Notes: generated by a model from the letters alone, not told the origin. A stretch of DNA of 64,000 nucleotides from Teredinibacter waterburyi (GCF_001922985.1 NZ_MRUH01000164.1:62001-126000); one strand, 5' to 3'. Shown: positions 9,546 to 20,805, counted from the first letter of the stretch. A program made the numbers and translations.

Positions 9546-10982
9546 TTAAAGTTTGCTGATGTCTTTCGCATCCCAATGAGGGAAGTGCTTACGCACCAAC
9601 GCGTTTAAATCTTTTTCGAATTCAGAAAATTCCGCAGGAACCTTACCGCCACCAAGCTGACCGCTATCGGTAGAAGTATCCAAGCCATGGGACACCATGC
9701 CGGCACCGACGGTAATATTCGTTAACCGGTCAATAATGATAAAAGCACCGGTAGCACGATTATTATTGTAGGCATCTACAACAACTTTTTGCTCCAGCTG
9801 AACATTTACCACGGCGATATCATTAAGCTGCATATCGTCAACTTTTGAGTGCTCGAAGGTGTTTACGTCAATACGATAGTCAACCGCAGTGACAATACCC
9901 GGCACCACCTTGCTGGCAAACTTAAACAAATACTGTTTACCTGGGCTCATGGGTGTTTCTGCCATCCAAACCAGATGACTACTCAAACAATCCGAAAGCT
10001 CTAGCTCAGCGTCAGATTTCACAATCATATCGCCGCGACTAATATCAATTTCGTCTTCTAGGGTTAAGGTTACCGCCTGCCCAACAAAAGCGCGCTCTAA
10101 CTCACCATCATGGGTGACGATAGATTTAACTTTACTGGTTTTTTGCGATGGAATAACTTTAATACTATCGCCCTTGTGTATCAGGCCAGATGCGACGGTG
10201 CCGCAGAAACCGCGAAAATCGAGATGCGGGCGGTTAACATATTGCACAGGGAAACGAAAATCCACGGTATTTTTATCCGCAGCAATTTCAGCTGTTTCTA
10301 AAATTTCCATGAGAGTTTGACCTTTAAACCACTCACAACGATCACCGCGATTTACTACATTGTCACCATCCAACGCGGACATAGGTACAAAATAATGTTT
10401 AGCGGGGTTTAGCTGCTTCGCCATTTCTTTGTAGGAGGCTTTTATTTCTTCGTACCTTGCCTCACTAAAGTCGACCAAATCCATTTTGTTAATGGCTATA
10501 ACAACGTGCTTAATACCAAGCAAGGACGCGATATAAGAATGTCGTCGCGTTTGTGTTTGCACACCGTAGCGCGCATCAATCAAGATAACGGCTAGATCAC
10601 AGGTGGAAGCACCCGTGGCCATATTGCGCGTGTACTGCTCGTGCCCAGGAGTGTCGGCAATAATAAATTTGCGCTTTGCAGTAGAAAAATAACGGTAGGC
10701 AACGTCAATGGTAATACCCTGCTCGCGCTCAGCTTGCAGACCATCAACCAGCAGAGCCAAATCAATTTTTTCTCCAGTAGTACCGTGCTTACCGGAATCT
10801 GAAGCCACTGCGGCCAACTGATCTTCGTAAATCATTTTGGTGTCGTGCAGAAGGCGGCCAATCAGGGTAGATTTTCCATCATCCACGCTACCGCAGGTTA
10901 AGAAGCGCAGCAGCTCTTTGTGTTCGTGTTGCGCTAGATAGGCATCGATATCGGTTTCGATTAACTCTGATTGGTGCGACAT
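9546..10982 (-). CDS. cysN: Sulfate adenylyltransferase subunit 1 (GTPase)
   Basis: This 478-residue protein is the regulatory GTPase of ATP sulfurylase. It couples GTP hydrolysis to the formation of adenylyl sulfate by CysD. The translation-factor-like G domain shows G1 [10 protein letters not shown]3 [11 protein letters not shown] and G4 NKMD, followed by EF-Tu-like beta-barrel domains. The length fits CysN alone: the C-terminal APS kinase (CysC) fusion seen in Pseudomonas CysNC is absent. It follows cysD with an unusually long 194-bp gap, which may hold regulatory sequence. A terminator-like hairpin follows the stop codon. Confidence 0.96.
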   Translation of the reverse strand: MSHQSELIETDIDAYLAQHEHKELLRFLTCGSVDDGKSTLIGRLLHDTKMIYEDQLAAVASDSGKHGTTGEKIDLALLVDGLQAEREQGITIDVAYRYFSTAKRKFIIADTPGHEQYTRNMATGASTCDLAVILIDARYGVQTQTRRHSYIASLLGIKHVVIAINKMDLVDFSEARYEEIKASYKEMAKQLNPAKHYFVPMSALDGDNVVNRGDRCEWFKGQTLMEILETAEIAADKNTVDFRFPVQYVNRPHLDFRGFCGTVASGLIHKGDSIKVIPSQKTSKVKSIVTHDGELERAFVGQAVTLTLEDEIDISRGDMIVKSDAELELSDCLSSHLVWMAETPMSPGKQYLFKFASKVVPGIVTAVDYRIDVNTFEHSKVDDMQLNDIAVVNVQLEQKVVVDAYNNNRATGAFIIIDRLTNITVGAGMVSHGLDTSTDSGQLGGGKVPAEFSEFEKDLNALVRKHFPHWDAKDISKL

Positions 10983-11176
10983 TAAATTTTTTCCTCAATT
11001 GTTCTGTTACAAACTACCGGCACACTCGAACTTAGTTCGCCGTTTAGCTCAATAGTAGTTTGGTATTGCGGGGAAACACTTTCGAAACATTAGCTCTAAA
11101 CTTTTGTTTGCGCCCAGCGGCTAAAAACATCAACCGATGCAAGTGACACATTACGCACTCGGCGCTCGACAATAGC

Positions 11177-12088
11177 TTAGAAATACCCTTCTTGTTTTTT
11201 CTTTTCCATCGATCCAGAGCTGTCGTGATCGATCACTCGCCCCTGCCGCTCAGATGTTTTGGTAAGCAGCATTTCTTGGATAATTTCTGGCAATGTGGTC
11301 GCAGTGGATTCAACAGCACCTGTTAATGGGTAACAACCCAAGGTACGGAAGCGAACCATTTTCTCTTCGATTTTATCGTCTGGGCCAATCGGCATACGAT
11401 CGTCATCGACCATAATCATTACACCATCTTTTTCGACTACCGGTCGCGGCGCAGCAAAATAAAGCGGTACGATTGGAATACCTTCTAAATGGATATACTG
11501 CCAAATATCGAGCTCTGTCCAGTTGGAAAGCGGGAATACCCGAATACTTTCGCCTTTGTCTACACGGCTGTTATACAGGTTCCACAATTCTGGGCGCTGA
11601 TTTTTGGGGTCCCAACGATGGTTTTTATCACGGAAGGAATATACACGCTCTTTCGCTCGCGACTTTTCTTCGTCACGACGCGCGCCACCAAAAGCCGCAT
11701 CAAAACCGTATTTGTTCAACGCCTGCTTTAAGCCTTGGGTTTTCATGATATCGGTATGTTTTGCGCTACCGTGGGTAAACGGGCCAACGCCCATATCCAC
11801 ACCATCTTGATTGATATGGACAATTAAATCCCAACCGAGATCTTTAATACGCTGATCACGGAATGAAATCATTTCCTTAAATTTCCACGTAGTATCAACG
11901 TGCATTAACGGAAATGGCGGCTTACCTGGCGCGAATGCTTTCATGGCTAGGTGCATCATCACGGCCGAGTCTTTGCCCACAGAATAGAGCATTACAGGGT
12001 TATCGAACTCTGCAGCTACTTCGCGAATGATATGGATACTCTCTGCCTCAAGCTGTTTGAGGTGAGTCAGTTTAAAGTCGTCTAACAT
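11177..12088 (-). CDS. cysD: Sulfate adenylyltransferase subunit 2
   Basis: This 303-residue protein is the catalytic, PP-loop subunit of ATP sulfurylase. It forms APS from ATP and sulfate together with CysN at the entry of assimilatory sulfate reduction. The PP-loop is seen as [14 protein letters not shown] near residue 35. Other family blocks include [16 protein letters not shown] and the C-terminal [13 protein letters not shown]. The length is exactly as expected. It begins 12 bp after the tyrA-aroA stop, so it is probably co-transcribed with the aromatic genes. That is an uncommon neighbourhood for cysDN. Confidence 0.97.
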   Translation of the reverse strand: MLDDFKLTHLKQLEAESIHIIREVAAEFDNPVMLYSVGKDSAVMMHLAMKAFAPGKPPFPLMHVDTTWKFKEMISFRDQRIKDLGWDLIVHINQDGVDMGVGPFTHGSAKHTDIMKTQGLKQALNKYGFDAAFGGARRDEEKSRAKERVYSFRDKNHRWDPKNQRPELWNLYNSRVDKGESIRVFPLSNWTELDIWQYIHLEGIPIVPLYFAAPRPVVEKDGVMIMVDDDRMPIGPDDKIEEKMVRFRTLGCYPLTGAVESTATTLPEIIQEMLLTKTSERQGRVIDHDSSGSMEKKKQEGYF

Positions 12089-12100
12089 GAATGATTAACC

Positions 12101-14374
12101 TTAATTAACAATATTCACTTCTAAATTAATTCCCACTTCTTTGGCTAAATCGACAAAGTTAGGGAATGAAGTTGAAACATTAGCGCAGTTGTTAACTACA
12201 ACTGGCCCCGTAGCGCGCAACGCGGCAATGGTGAAAGACATCGCAATACGATGGTCGTGACAACTCTCAACCGAGCCACCAGTAAGCTGGCCGCCGTGAA
12301 CAACAATACCGTCTTCTGTTGGTTCGCATTGAATGCCCAAATTTTTCAAGCCATCTGCCATTGCTTGAATTCGATCGGTTTCTTTTACGCGTAGTTCTTC
12401 CGCGCCGGTAAGTACTGTTGTGCCTTCTGCACAAGCGGCGGCAACCAATAGTGCTGGAAATTCATCGATTGCCAGCGGCACTTGGTCTTCCGGAATTTGT
12501 ATACCTTTTAGCGGGGCATACTGCAGGCGAATATCGGCCACTGGTTCGCCGCCAACTTCACGCTCATTCGAAAGGGTGATATTCGCCCCCATCAAACGCA
12601 AAATATTAATCACACCAATACGCGTTGGGTTAATGCCAACGTGAGTAAGCGTAATATCTGAACCTGGTGCTATCGCCGCCGCAACCAAAAAGAAGGTGGC
12701 CGACGAAATATCGGCGGGAATATCGATGTTGGTCGCAGTAAGCTTTCCACCTGGCTTTACGCGAATAGTATTGCCCTCACGGTTAACGTCGTAACCAAAC
12801 CCGCGCAACATACGTTCGGTATGATCACGCGTTGGCGCAGGCTCGGTAACACTGGTTTCACCTTCCGCATATAGACCAGCCAATAACAAACACGATTTAA
12901 CCTGTGCGCTGGCCATAGGCATATCGTAGTGAATACCTTTAAGCTTCGAACCGCCATTAATCAACAATGGTGGTCGGCCTTGTTCCGCGGTATCCACAAC
13001 CGCGCCCATTTCTCGCAAGGGATTAGCAACGCGATTCATTGGACGCTTGGAAAGCGACACATCGCCGGTAAGTTCGGTAGCAAATTTCTGGCCCGCCAAA
13101 ATACCCGACAACAAACGCATCGATGTACCGGAGTTACCCATATACAAAGCGCCAGATGGCTTTTCTAAACCGTGCAAGCCAACACCGTTGACAGTTACTG
13201 AGCCGTGCTCTGGACCTTCGATAACAACACCCATATCGCGGAAGGCTTGCAGTGTTGCCAAAGCATCCTCCCCCTCAAGAAACCCTTCAATTTTCGTTAC
13301 ACCTTCAGCTAATGAACCGAGCATAATCGAACGATGAGAAATAGACTTGTCGCCAGGAACGCGGATATTACCCTTAACAGTTCCGCCGGGAGCAACAGTG
13401 TATACGATGTGTTTTTCTTGATTATCTTGCATAGTCTTTACGTAGGCCTGATTCATTAACATCTTGGTAAAACGATCACGCGCGGCTTTTGCTCGCGTGA
13501 AAACGCCAGTAATAGTAGTTGCATCTTCTTCGGCTATCGCCGTACGCAACCGCGCTAAGTTGGTGGAGAACAGATCAATTGCTTCCAACACCGATTTTTT
13601 ATTGGCGAGCATAATATCTCGCCACATAATCGCATCGCTGGAGGCTATACGGGTAAAATCTCTAAACCCACCTGCCGCGTAGCGAAAAATATTCTGATTG
13701 TGGCTGTCATGAGCCAAGGTATCGACAAGGGAAAAGGCAATAACGTGGGGTAAATGGCTAGTAGCGCCCAACACAAGGTCGTGATCGTCTACATCCATAG
13801 CCAAAACTTCAGCGCCCACCTGCTCCCACATAGCTCCCACCAAAGCCACTGCGGCCACCGAGTTCTCCGGCATTGGGGTAAGAATTACGCGATGATTTAC
13901 GTACAAATCTGGGTTTGACGCCTCTACGCCACTTTGCTCAGAGCCCGCAATAGGATGGCCTAAGACGACCTGTTCGGGAAATTCGCCATAGAGCTTTATA
14001 ACGTCGTCGCGCACACTGCCTTTAACACTGGCGCCATCGGTAATAACAACGTCACGACCAAGAGCCGCTTTTAAATCTTTTAATACGCTAGCAACGGTTA
14101 AGGTTGGTACCGCAATAAACACTACATCGCCGGCGCCGAGTTCGCCTGCAAAATCGGCAATATCCGCCGAGGCACGGTCGACAATCCCCATTTTAAGCGC
14201 AGTTAGCGTCGTTTCTTTTCGTCTAGCAATACCAATGACTTCATTGCAAGCGCCGCGCTGCTTTAAGGCTGCGGCCAAGCTGCCACCAATTAAGCCAAGC
14301 CCAACAATGACCACCTTGTTTAGCAGCGGTGTCGGCGAACTTGTTTGTTCTATCGGGTTGGATTGTTTAGACAT
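12101..14374 (-). CDS. tyrA-aroA: Fused prephenate dehydrogenase / EPSP synthase (TyrA-AroA)
   Basis: This 757-residue bifunctional protein joins two enzymes. Residues about 18-312 are prephenate dehydrogenase with a Rossmann GLGLIGGSLA motif, ATSHLPH and GGFRDFTRIA. Residues about 325-757 are 5-enolpyruvylshikimate-3-phosphate synthase. The same fusion is known in Pseudomonas and relatives. The EPSP synthase half carries GDKS (341-344), GNSGT (413-417), SAQVK (489-493), RDHTE (516-520) and NPTR (582-585), the motif set ascribed to class II EPSP synthases. The position aligned with E. coli Gly96 is glycine here, not the alanine of strain CP4. The gene lies between pheA (15 bp) and cysD (12 bp). 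Confidence 0.95.
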   Translation of the reverse strand: MSKQSNPIEQTSSPTPLLNKVVIVGLGLIGGSLAAALKQRGACNEVIGIARRKETTLTALKMGIVDRASADIADFAGELGAGDVVFIAVPTLTVASVLKDLKAALGRDVVITDGASVKGSVRDDVIKLYGEFPEQVVLGHPIAGSEQSGVEASNPDLYVNHRVILTPMPENSVAAVALVGAMWEQVGAEVLAMDVDDHDLVLGATSHLPHVIAFSLVDTLAHDSHNQNIFRYAAGGFRDFTRIASSDAIMWRDIMLANKKSVLEAIDLFSTNLARLRTAIAEEDATTITGVFTRAKAARDRFTKMLMNQAYVKTMQDNQEKHIVYTVAPGGTVKGNIRVPGDKSISHRSIMLGSLAEGVTKIEGFLEGEDALATLQAFRDMGVVIEGPEHGSVTVNGVGLHGLEKPSGALYMGNSGTSMRLLSGILAGQKFATELTGDVSLSKRPMNRVANPLREMGAVVDTAEQGRPPLLINGGSKLKGIHYDMPMASAQVKSCLLLAGLYAEGETSVTEPAPTRDHTERMLRGFGYDVNREGNTIRVKPGGKLTATNIDIPADISSATFFLVAAAIAPGSDITLTHVGINPTRIGVINILRLMGANITLSNEREVGGEPVADIRLQYAPLKGIQIPEDQVPLAIDEFPALLVAAACAEGTTVLTGAEELRVKETDRIQAMADGLKNLGIQCEPTEDGIVVHGGQLTGGSVESCHDHRIAMSFTIAALRATGPVVVNNCANVSTSFPNFVDLAKEVGINLEVNIVN

Positions 14375-14389
14375 CTGCAGCTTCCGACT

Positions 14390-15529
14390 CTACAAAACAC
14401 CCTTGGGATAAGAGCCCAAGATTTTCAAATCGGATACACGTTTTGATACTTCAGCAAGCGCGTCACTAACAATGGGATCGTGTTGATGACCATTAAAATC
14501 AATAAAAAACACGTAGTTCCATGCACCGGTTGGTGACGGTCGAGTTTCTACTCGCGTTAAATCAATACCGTGCTGATGAAACGGCTCTAGCAGCTGATGT
14601 AGAGCGCCGGGCTCGTTACGTGTTGCGGCAACCAGTGATGTTTTATCATCACCACTCACGCCTACCGCTTGCGAACCTATAATCAAAAAGCGAGTAGAGT
14701 TATCTGGCTGGTCTTCAATATTTTGCGCGTAGCTATTTAGTTCGTATAGATCGCAAGCCATTTCACCGGCAATCGCCGCCGCATTCCACTCGCCTTTTAC
14801 ACGCTTGGCCGCTTCGGAATTACTGCTAACGGCTACCCGTTCTGCATTTGGAAAGTTGCGATCTAACCACTTGCGACACTGCGCTAACGACTGCGCATGA
14901 GAATACACACGGGTAATATTTTTAATTTTGGTAATATCAGACACTAAAAAATGATGGTGGATACGCAACACCACTTCACCACAAATATTAACGTTACTCG
15001 CCAAGAAATTATCGAGTGTATGGGTAACCACACCTTCCGTAGAGTTTTCTACTGGCACAACGCCATAGTGACAAGCTCCGGAGGCAACCTCACGAAAAAC
15101 CTCATCGATCGCGGCCAGGGAAACAACGTTGGCCGACTTACCGAAATGTTTCAGCGCCGCCTGCTGGGTATAGGTGCCTTCAGGGCCTAAATACGCGACT
15201 CTTACGGGGTTTTCGAGAGCGAGGCACGCCGACATAATTTCACGAAATAGGCGTGCGTACTCTTCGTTTGGCAAGGGGCCTTGGTTGCGCTCCATAGCTT
15301 TACGCAAGACTTGCGCTTCGCGTTCGGGACGATAAAACATTGGCGCCACATCACCGGAGTGATGTTTTTTTATCTCGGCAACTTCTTGCGCACAGGTCGC
15401 TCGGGCACTGATCAATGCACCGATTTGCTCGTCGATAGAATCAATTTTATCGCGCAGTACCAACAGCTGTTGCTGTTCGTCTGCACCAGCACCAGACTCG
15501 CTGGTATTTTTCGGAGTGTCTTGACTCAC
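14390..15529 (-). CDS. pheA: Bifunctional chorismate mutase / prephenate dehydratase
   Basis: This 379-residue protein is the P-protein of phenylalanine synthesis. The N-terminal AroQ chorismate mutase (about residues 23-105) has the pattern LRDKIDSIDEQI with later FYRPEREAQVL. The prephenate dehydratase domain (about 107-285) begins RVAYLGPEGTYTQQAALKHFG and contains the catalytic motif NSTRFLIIG. The C-terminal ACT domain binds phenylalanine for feedback control and shows GALHQLLEPF, then VETRPSP in place of the commoner ESRP. It starts 37 bp after gyrA. The serC and hisC genes that flank pheA in Pseudomonas are absent. Confidence 0.96.
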   Translation of the reverse strand: MSQDTPKNTSESGAGADEQQQLLVLRDKIDSIDEQIGALISARATCAQEVAEIKKHHSGDVAPMFYRPEREAQVLRKAMERNQGPLPNEEYARLFREIMSACLALENPVRVAYLGPEGTYTQQAALKHFGKSANVVSLAAIDEVFREVASGACHYGVVPVENSTEGVVTHTLDNFLASNVNICGEVVLRIHHHFLVSDITKIKNITRVYSHAQSLAQCRKWLDRNFPNAERVAVSSNSEAAKRVKGEWNAAAIAGEMACDLYELNSYAQNIEDQPDNSTRFLIIGSQAVGVSGDDKTSLVAATRNEPGALHQLLEPFHQHGIDLTRVETRPSPTGAWNYVFFIDFNGHQHDPIVSDALAEVSKRVSDLKILGSYPKGVL

Positions 15530-15566
15530 TTTCTCACCTGAGTAAATACATTAAATTGGTCGACGC

Positions 15567-18254
15567 TTACGCGTCGTCACTGCCCTGTTCGTCTGAGCCA
15601 TCGCTAGAAGAATCGTCGCCGTCGCTGCCGTCATTCGGTGCCGCAACATTCCCCGCCCCATCTGTATCAGAAGTGCTGCTATCAGATGCGCCAACCGCAA
15701 CGGTCGCTTCTAGCTCAGGGTCAACCTGCTCAACGATTCGTTCAACACCAACAATGTGCTCCGACTCTTTAACTTTAATCAGACGCACACCTTGAGTGTT
15801 CCGACTCAAAATAGAGATCTCTTCACTGCGTGTACGCACTAGAGTCCCCTGATCGGAAATCATCATAATTTCGTCACCGTCAAACAATTGCACGGCACCG
15901 ACCAAACGACCATTACGCTCGGATACAGCCATAGCAATTACACCTTGCGAACCGCGGCCCTTGCTAGGGAAGTCCACAACTTCTGTACGTTTGCCATAAC
16001 CATTTTCGCTAACAGTCAAAACCTTGCCGTTTTCGGCGGGGATCAACATCGCGATTACGACGTGCCCTTCTGGCATTTTAATGCCACGCACACCGCGAGA
16101 GTTACGGCCCATAGAGCGAACTGACGACTCGGCAAAGCGAGCGGCCTTGCCGGTTGAGCAGAACAGCATAATATCTTTGCTGCCATCGGTAATTGCCGTT
16201 CCCACCAAGTGGTCATCCTCAACCAAATCTACCGCACGCAAACCAACAGAGCGTGGGCGCGCAAACTGAGACAAGGGAGTTTTCTTGACCGTGCCATTTG
16301 CTGTTGCCATGACGATATAATGATCGTCATCGAATTCTTTAACCGGCAGGATAGACGTAATGCGTTCGCCTTCGTCCAAAGGTAACAAGTTAACCATTGG
16401 GCGACCGCGCGATTGACGGCCCGCGACAGGAATTCTATAAACCTTCAACCAGTAGACCTTACCGGCGCTGGTAAAACACAACAGGTAGGCGTGGGTGTTG
16501 GCGATAATAATATGCTCAACAAAATCTTCATCTTTAACCGAGGTGGCCGCTTTACCCATACCGCCACGACGCTGTGCCTGATAGGCATCTAGCGGCTGGC
16601 TCTTGGCGTAACCGCCGTGAGAGATGGTAACTACACGGTCTTCTTCGGTAATCAGATCTTCTACTGTAAGGTCGTGCTGTGACGCTTGTATCTCAGTGCG
16701 GCGATCATCGCCATACTCGGCGAGTACGGCTTCGAGCTCTTCGCGAATAACGGCCATCAAACGCTCGGGGTTACCTAATATTTCTAGGTACTCGGCGATT
16801 AGAATTAGCTTCTCTTCATATTCCGCGAGTAGCTTGTCGTGCTCCATGCCGGTTAAACGGTGCAAGCGCAATTCTAAAATGGCCTGAACCTGAGCTGGCG
16901 ATAAGTAGTACTCGCCGTTTTCACGAATGCCAAACTCTTTACCCAATTCATCTGGACGGCAGGCGTCTGCGCCGGCGCGTTCCAAAAATTGACCGATAAC
17001 ACTAACTCCCCAACCACGGGCGAGCAGAGCATCGCGCGCATCCGCAGGCGTAGATGAGGCCTTAATTAAGGAAATAACTTCATCGATATTGGAAATGGCA
17101 ACCGCCAAACCTTCCAATACATGGCCGCGCTCGCGCGCTTTGCGTAACAAGTAAACGGTACGACGTGTAACAACTTCGCGACGGTGCTTAATAAAGTATT
17201 CGATCAGCTGATAGAGATTGAGTAAGCGTGGTTGATCGTCTACCAAGGCGACGATGTTAATACCAAATACATTTTGTAGTTGGGTTTGCGCGTAAAGGTT
17301 GTTGAGTACGACCTCGCCCATTTCACCGCGTTTAATTTCAATAACAACTCGCAGGCCGTCTTTATCCGACTCATCGCGAATTTCAGAAATGCCTTCAATT
17401 TTCTTTTCTTTTACCAGCTCAGCGATTTTTTCGATTAAACGCGCTTTGTTTACCTGATACGGAATTTCGTGAACGATGATCGTTTCGCGGCGGGTTTTCT
17501 CATCGACGATAACTTCTGCTTTGGCGCGTACATAAATACGGCCTCGGCCTGTGCGATAAGCCGAAAGTATGCCCGCACGACCATTAATAATGGCGCCGGT
17601 GGGGAAGTCTGGACCAGGGATAATTTCGATAAGTTCATCGAGCGTGATCTCGGGGGTATCGATCATCGCGATACAACCCTGAACTACTTCGCGCAAATTA
17701 TGCGGAGGAATATTGGTAGCCATGCCTACGGCAATACCCGACGAACCGTTAACCAATAAGTTGGGGATTCGCGTTGGCATCACCGCCGGGATCATTTCCT
17801 GACCATCGTAGTTAGGAACAAAATCTACGGTTTCTTTATCGAGGTCGGCAAGCAGATCGTGAGCGATCTTTTTCATGCGGATTTCGGTATATCGCATGGC
17901 AGCGGCGCTGTCGCCATCGATCGAACCGAAGTTACCCTGACCATCGACTAGCATATAGCGTAATGAAAACGGCTGAGCCATACGAACAATGGTGTCGTAT
18001 ACAGCTGAATCGCCGTGGGGATGGTATTTACCAATAACATCCCCGACCACACGGGCCGACTTTTTATACGCCTTATTCCAATCGTTGTTGAGTTCGCTCA
18101 TGGCGAACAGCACGCGTCGATGCACCGGTTTCAAACCGTCGCGAACATCGGGAAGTGCTCGGCCAACGATTACGCTCATGGCGTAGTCAAGGTAGGATTG
18201 TTTCAGTTCGTCTTCAATTGAGACAGGATAGATTTCTTTTGCGATTTCGCCCAT
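15567..18254 (-). CDS. gyrA: DNA gyrase subunit A
   Basis: This 895-residue protein is the breakage-reunion subunit of gyrase, which works with GyrB to introduce negative supercoils. The catalytic tyrosine is Y122 (RYTEIR). The quinolone-resistance region reads [10 protein letters not shown] with Ser83 and Asp87 in E. coli numbering, the fluoroquinolone-sensitive state. The C-terminal beta-pinwheel contains the GyrA-box QRRGGMG. The tail (last about 45 residues) is Ser/Asp-rich and acidic, as in many gammaproteobacterial GyrA proteins. It heads the run gyrA-pheA-tyrA/aroA-cysD. Confidence 0.98.
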   Translation of the reverse strand: MGEIAKEIYPVSIEDELKQSYLDYAMSVIVGRALPDVRDGLKPVHRRVLFAMSELNNDWNKAYKKSARVVGDVIGKYHPHGDSAVYDTIVRMAQPFSLRYMLVDGQGNFGSIDGDSAAAMRYTEIRMKKIAHDLLADLDKETVDFVPNYDGQEMIPAVMPTRIPNLLVNGSSGIAVGMATNIPPHNLREVVQGCIAMIDTPEITLDELIEIIPGPDFPTGAIINGRAGILSAYRTGRGRIYVRAKAEVIVDEKTRRETIIVHEIPYQVNKARLIEKIAELVKEKKIEGISEIRDESDKDGLRVVIEIKRGEMGEVVLNNLYAQTQLQNVFGINIVALVDDQPRLLNLYQLIEYFIKHRREVVTRRTVYLLRKARERGHVLEGLAVAISNIDEVISLIKASSTPADARDALLARGWGVSVIGQFLERAGADACRPDELGKEFGIRENGEYYLSPAQVQAILELRLHRLTGMEHDKLLAEYEEKLILIAEYLEILGNPERLMAVIREELEAVLAEYGDDRRTEIQASQHDLTVEDLITEEDRVVTISHGGYAKSQPLDAYQAQRRGGMGKAATSVKDEDFVEHIIIANTHAYLLCFTSAGKVYWLKVYRIPVAGRQSRGRPMVNLLPLDEGERITSILPVKEFDDDHYIVMATANGTVKKTPLSQFARPRSVGLRAVDLVEDDHLVGTAITDGSKDIMLFCSTGKAARFAESSVRSMGRNSRGVRGIKMPEGHVVIAMLIPAENGKVLTVSENGYGKRTEVVDFPSKGRGSQGVIAMAVSERNGRLVGAVQLFDGDEIMMISDQGTLVRTRSEEISILSRNTQGVRLIKVKESEHIVGVERIVEQVDPELEATVAVGASDSSTSDTDGAGNVAAPNDGSDGDDSSSDGSDEQGSDDA

Positions 18255-18557
18255 GAAATTTTCACCCGCTAGGCGGGAATGACCTTATTGTTGTTGACTG
18301 TTCTGGTTACAAAGACCGGCGACAAGGCTAAAGCCTGCCATCAATAACACCGACCCAGCGATTATTCTGAAAAGTGCTCTGTAAAAGCGCCGAATAGTAC
18401 CACAAAATCAAGATGATAAGCACACTGGGACGCCACCATTTAATAGTGATTTACGGGTATAATCGTCACCCCAATTGTCGGTTTGCGTGTCGTGCGGGTC
18501 ACCGGCAAGACAGCAAAACACCGATTTCGCCCACTTTTTCGTCAACACGAACAGTTT
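18255..18557. other. Divergent intergenic region gyrA / mtaD
   Basis: This 303-bp region separates the diverging gyrA (minus) and mtaD (plus) genes and must carry both promoters. It includes a perfect 5-bp hairpin, CCCGC-TAG-GCGGG, at 18265-18277, only 10 bases from the gyrA start. It also holds a TATAAT box on the plus strand at 18458-18463. No gene is seen in it. Confidence 0.55.
18458..18463 (+). promoter_or_regulatory. Probable -10 box for mtaD
   Basis: A perfect TATAAT lies on the plus strand 95 bases before the mtaD start. No recognisable -35 hexamer occurs at 17-bp spacing, so this is a partial match. It is the only consensus -10 seen in the divergent gyrA/mtaD region. Confidence 0.4.
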
Positions 18558-19919
18558 ATGAGCAAATCCGTTTCTAGTACGTCTCCCAAGCCTGTCGATC
18601 TCTGCCTCGATCCGAGTTGGATTATTCCGCTCAACCAGCAACCCAGCGGCAATCGTGAGCGTATCCTCAGTGACTGCAGCCTTATTATTAATGATGGCCT
18701 GATCGAAGCGATACTGCCCAGGGCCGAAGTCGCCTTGCGCTACAGCCCAAAAGAACGGCTCGCCCTAGACGGCCAACTCATAATGCCAGGCCTTATCAAC
18801 TGTCACGGACATGCCGCCATGACCCTTATGCGGGGGGTTGGCGACGACCAGCCACTGCAGCACTGGCTTGAGAAGACCATCTGGCCATTAGAGGCCCGCC
18901 ACCTGAGTGAAGAGTTTGTCGGTGACGGCAGCCGCCTGGCAATGGCAGAAATGTTATTGAGCGGCACCACCTGTTTCGCCGATATGTATTTTTATCCGGG
19001 CAGCGTCGCTGCTGAAGCGCGTAAAGCGGGAATGCGGGCGCAGCTCTACTTCCCAATCCTGCAATTTGAAACGCCGTGGGCGCAGGATGAAGACAGCTAC
19101 CTACACAAAGGCTTACAAGTTTGGGATGACTACCGCTCAGACGCACTGATTAATGTTGGCTTTGGCCCCCACGCCCCCTACTCGGTCAGCAAACCTATGC
19201 TGCAGCGTATTGCGACCTACGCGGAAGAGCTACAGGCCTCGGTACAGATTCACCTACAGGAGACCGCTAGGGAAGTTGAACGGCATATCGCGCAACACGG
19301 TTGCCGCCCCATTGACACACTCGCTGAGCTGGGCCTATTAAGCCCACTTACGCAATGTGTACACATGACCCAAGTCGTCGACACCGATATTGAATTGCTC
19401 GTCGCTAGTGGCGCGCAGGTGATTCACTGCCCGCAATCGAATATGAAGCTTGCCAGCGGCGCTTGCCCTACCCAGAAGTTGCTCGATGCGGGTATCAACG
19501 TAGCGCTCGGCACCGACGGTGCCGCCAGCAACAACGAGCTGAACCTGTTTGCCGAGCTTCAAGCTGCCGCACTTCTGGGGAAGCTAACAGCCAACGACGC
19601 CGCCGCCATCAACGCGTTTACGGCACTCGAGATGGCCACCATCAGTGGTGCCAAGGCGATGGGGCTGGGCGATGTAATCGGATCGCTTGAAGCAGGCAAA
19701 GCCGCCGATCTTATTTCGGTCGACTTGACAGATATCAGCAGCCAACCCTTACATAATATTGTCAGCCAACTGGTGTACACTCAGAGCGCACATCGAGTAC
19801 GAAATGTTTGGGTTGCGGGTCAGCAGCTGGTAAAGAACCGCCAACTCACCCGTATCGACAGCTCCGAATTGCGCGTCACCGCGACTAGCTGGCAGCGACG
19901 TATTCGCGGCACGCACTAG
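18558..19919 (+). CDS. mtaD: 5-methylthioadenosine/S-adenosylhomocysteine deaminase family amidohydrolase
   Basis: This 453-residue amidohydrolase of the TRZ/ATZ family matches MtaD, which deaminates methylthioadenosine to methylthioinosine in pseudomonads. The metal-binding motif is HGHAAMTLMRG near residue 75, followed by GPHAPYSVS, HCPQSNMKLASG and the catalytic LGTDGAASNNELN. I chose the ATG at 18558. An in-frame GTG 75 bp upstream would add a basic extension unlike the family. In P. aeruginosa mtaD precedes ubiG, mupP and yciK, and the same order occurs here. Substrate specificity within the family cannot be proven from sequence. Confidence 0.87.
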   Translation: MSKSVSSTSPKPVDLCLDPSWIIPLNQQPSGNRERILSDCSLIINDGLIEAILPRAEVALRYSPKERLALDGQLIMPGLINCHGHAAMTLMRGVGDDQPLQHWLEKTIWPLEARHLSEEFVGDGSRLAMAEMLLSGTTCFADMYFYPGSVAAEARKAGMRAQLYFPILQFETPWAQDEDSYLHKGLQVWDDYRSDALINVGFGPHAPYSVSKPMLQRIATYAEELQASVQIHLQETAREVERHIAQHGCRPIDTLAELGLLSPLTQCVHMTQVVDTDIELLVASGAQVIHCPQSNMKLASGACPTQKLLDAGINVALGTDGAASNNELNLFAELQAAALLGKLTANDAAAINAFTALEMATISGAKAMGLGDVIGSLEAGKAADLISVDLTDISSQPLHNIVSQLVYTQSAHRVRNVWVAGQQLVKNRQLTRIDSSELRVTATSWQRRIRGTH

Positions 19920-20040
19920 CTCCAACTACGGCTGTTGCACCTATTTATGAGTGCAGGCTTAGGCCTCAGCTACCGAGGTCAAAGAGCACTAAACACGAAT
20001 CGCATAGTATTTAGTTCATTTTTGAGACAAGAGGCAAACC

Positions 20041-20790
20041 ATGAGCGCAACATTCGATACAGCTAGCGGAACCGGTAGCGCAGGTTTGCGCGCCAATGTA
20101 GATGATTCCGAAATCGCCAAGTTTGAACGTATGGCGAGTCGCTGGTGGGACTTAGAAGGCGAGTTCAAACCACTCCACGACATTAACCCACTGCGTGCCA
20201 ACTATATTGATGCGCGCGCGACCATCGCTGAAAAAACTGTTGTCGATGTCGGTTGCGGCGGCGGTATTCTGTGCGAAGCGCTATACCAGCGCGGCGCCAT
20301 AGTTACCGGGATTGATATGGGCGCAGCCCCCTTGGAGGTCGCCCAGCTTCACGCGCTCGAATCTGGCGTACAGGTAAACTACCAGCAAACCACCGCCGAA
20401 GAACACGCAAGCCAACACCCCAATCACTACGACGTAGTCACTTGTCTAGAAATGCTCGAACACGTGCCAGACCCCAGCAGCACCATCGCGGCCTGTGCAC
20501 AATTAGTAAAGCCCGGCGGCGACATCTTTTTTTCTACGATTAACCGCAACCCTAAAGCCTACGGCATGGCGATTTTAGGCGCGGAATACGTCCTGCGCCT
20601 GCTACCCAAGGGTACGCACGAGTACGCCAAGTTTATTCGCCCATCGGAATTAGCGAAATGGCTACGCCAAGCCAATTTAGAACTACAAGACATGACCGGT
20701 ATAACCTACAACCTAATGACCAAAAAATATCGTCTCAATCCCGACGATGTAGATGTGAACTACTTGGTTCACGCCAAAAAAATTCTATAA
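20041..20790 (+). CDS. ubiG: Ubiquinone biosynthesis O-methyltransferase
   Basis: A 249-residue class I SAM-dependent methyltransferase that performs both O-methylations of ubiquinone synthesis, associated with the membrane-bound Ubi complex. The SAM-binding motif [14 protein letters not shown] begins near residue 67. The family blocks [21 protein letters not shown] and [12 protein letters not shown] are present. The length is typical. AGACAAGAGGC upstream gives a usable ribosome binding site. It is followed after 15 bp by mupP in a probable ubiG-mupP-yciK operon. Confidence 0.96.
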   Translation: MSATFDTASGTGSAGLRANVDDSEIAKFERMASRWWDLEGEFKPLHDINPLRANYIDARATIAEKTVVDVGCGGGILCEALYQRGAIVTGIDMGAAPLEVAQLHALESGVQVNYQQTTAEEHASQHPNHYDVVTCLEMLEHVPDPSSTIAACAQLVKPGGDIFFSTINRNPKAYGMAILGAEYVLRLLPKGTHEYAKFIRPSELAKWLRQANLELQDMTGITYNLMTKKYRLNPDDVDVNYLVHAKKIL

Positions 20791-20805
20791 CAGGCTTAGT
20801 ATACG

